Shown: positions 63,852 to 64,000 of the stretch, piece by piece
Layout: the number at the start of each line of letters is the position of its first letter
How positions within the stretch are numbered: the stretch's first letter is position 1
DNA from: Vicinamibacterales bacterium
GTDB lineage: Bacteria > Acidobacteriota > Vicinamibacteria > Vicinamibacterales > UBA2999
Length of the DNA stretch: 64,000 nt
Direction: 5' to 3'
NCBI GenBank assembly: GCA_041659285.1
Contig: JBAZYO010000011.1
Span: 62,001 to 126,000, forward strand
Translations under genes and position numbers: made by a program
The notes under the pieces: model-generated
Told to the model about the DNA's origin: nothing
Databases searched by the model: none
Seen by the model: the letters and a program-made list of their open reading frames with translations, nothing else

Positions 63852-64000
63852 AGGCCCGTTCTCGCTTGCTGAGAGGTTCTCATCGACGACGGGAACGATT
63901 TCGAGTCGTCGCATGCGCCAGTATCGAAGTGGTTGTTAGCTAGCCAATTGATCTGCGCGTCAAAGAAGGGGCTCTCCGCGCATCAACTCCACCGCATCAT

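Noticed and set aside
63732..63914. Minus-strand frame of 60 codons near the window end
   Set aside because: Mostly antisense to the small secreted-protein gene, with no start-site support.
1..64000. CRISPR array, rRNA operon or insertion-sequence transposase
   Set aside because: No regularly spaced repeats, no rRNA-like stretches and no transposase-like protein were seen.

Overview
The window looks like chromosomal accessory DNA of an Acidobacteriota bacterium, probably of the Vicinamibacteria/Luteitalea type. The sign is eleven near-complete genes (plus two remnants) for ADOP permeases, the 'acidobacterial duplicated orphan permeases' of MacB/FtsX type, several paired with the matching acidobacterial PadR-type regulators. 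DNA is GC-rich throughout. Genus assignment is inference.

Layout. (1) 0-1 kb: a cut-off secreted-protein gene and a MarR regulator, then a 25-nt 3' end of a tRNA-Ser gene, which is a typical integration scar. (2) 1-12.3 kb: a tyrosine integrase, then three genes of known or suspected anti-phage families: a SIR2-TPR protein (2.3-3.9 kb), a PHP-plus-SMC-like ATPase of the TrlF/Ppl type (8.0-10.9 kb) and an STM4504/CBY_0614-type abortive-infection protein with a HEPN-like C-terminus (11.3-12.3 kb). A DUF1684 lipoprotein and a PadR-ADOP pair are interspersed. (3) 12.8-43.6 kb: arrays of ADOP permeases with PadR or BlaI-type regulators, plus an S41 peptidase, a CPBP membrane protease-like protein, a TPR lipoprotein and two decayed permease fragments. 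No ABC-type ATP-binding subunit is present anywhere in the window, so all these permeases are true orphans here. (4) 43.9-59.3 kb: a complete-looking VirB/Trb-type conjugative type IV secretion cluster on the + strand (VirB2, B3, B4, B9, B10, two VirB5/TrbJ-like, B6, a 50-aa membrane protein, B8, a small membrane protein, two winged-helix proteins, a small DNA-binding-like protein, VirD4 and VirB11), with a divergently transcribed sigma/anti-sigma-like pair at its head. (5) 59.3-64 kb: one more PadR-ADOP pair, small lipoproteins or secreted proteins and a two-gene hypothetical cassette.

How it fits together. An integrase beside a tRNA scar at one end and a conjugation apparatus about 43 kb away suggest an integrative conjugative element, or its remains, carrying defence genes and permease-regulator modules as cargo; the second attachment site was not seen. 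The conjugation cluster carries a one-base frameshift in VirD4, lacks a recognisable relaxase, and has one large perfect inverted repeat in its only long gene-free gap. Most of the small regulators have a perfect or near-perfect palindrome just upstream of their start codon. These palindromes differ in sequence, which suggests independent autoregulated circuits.
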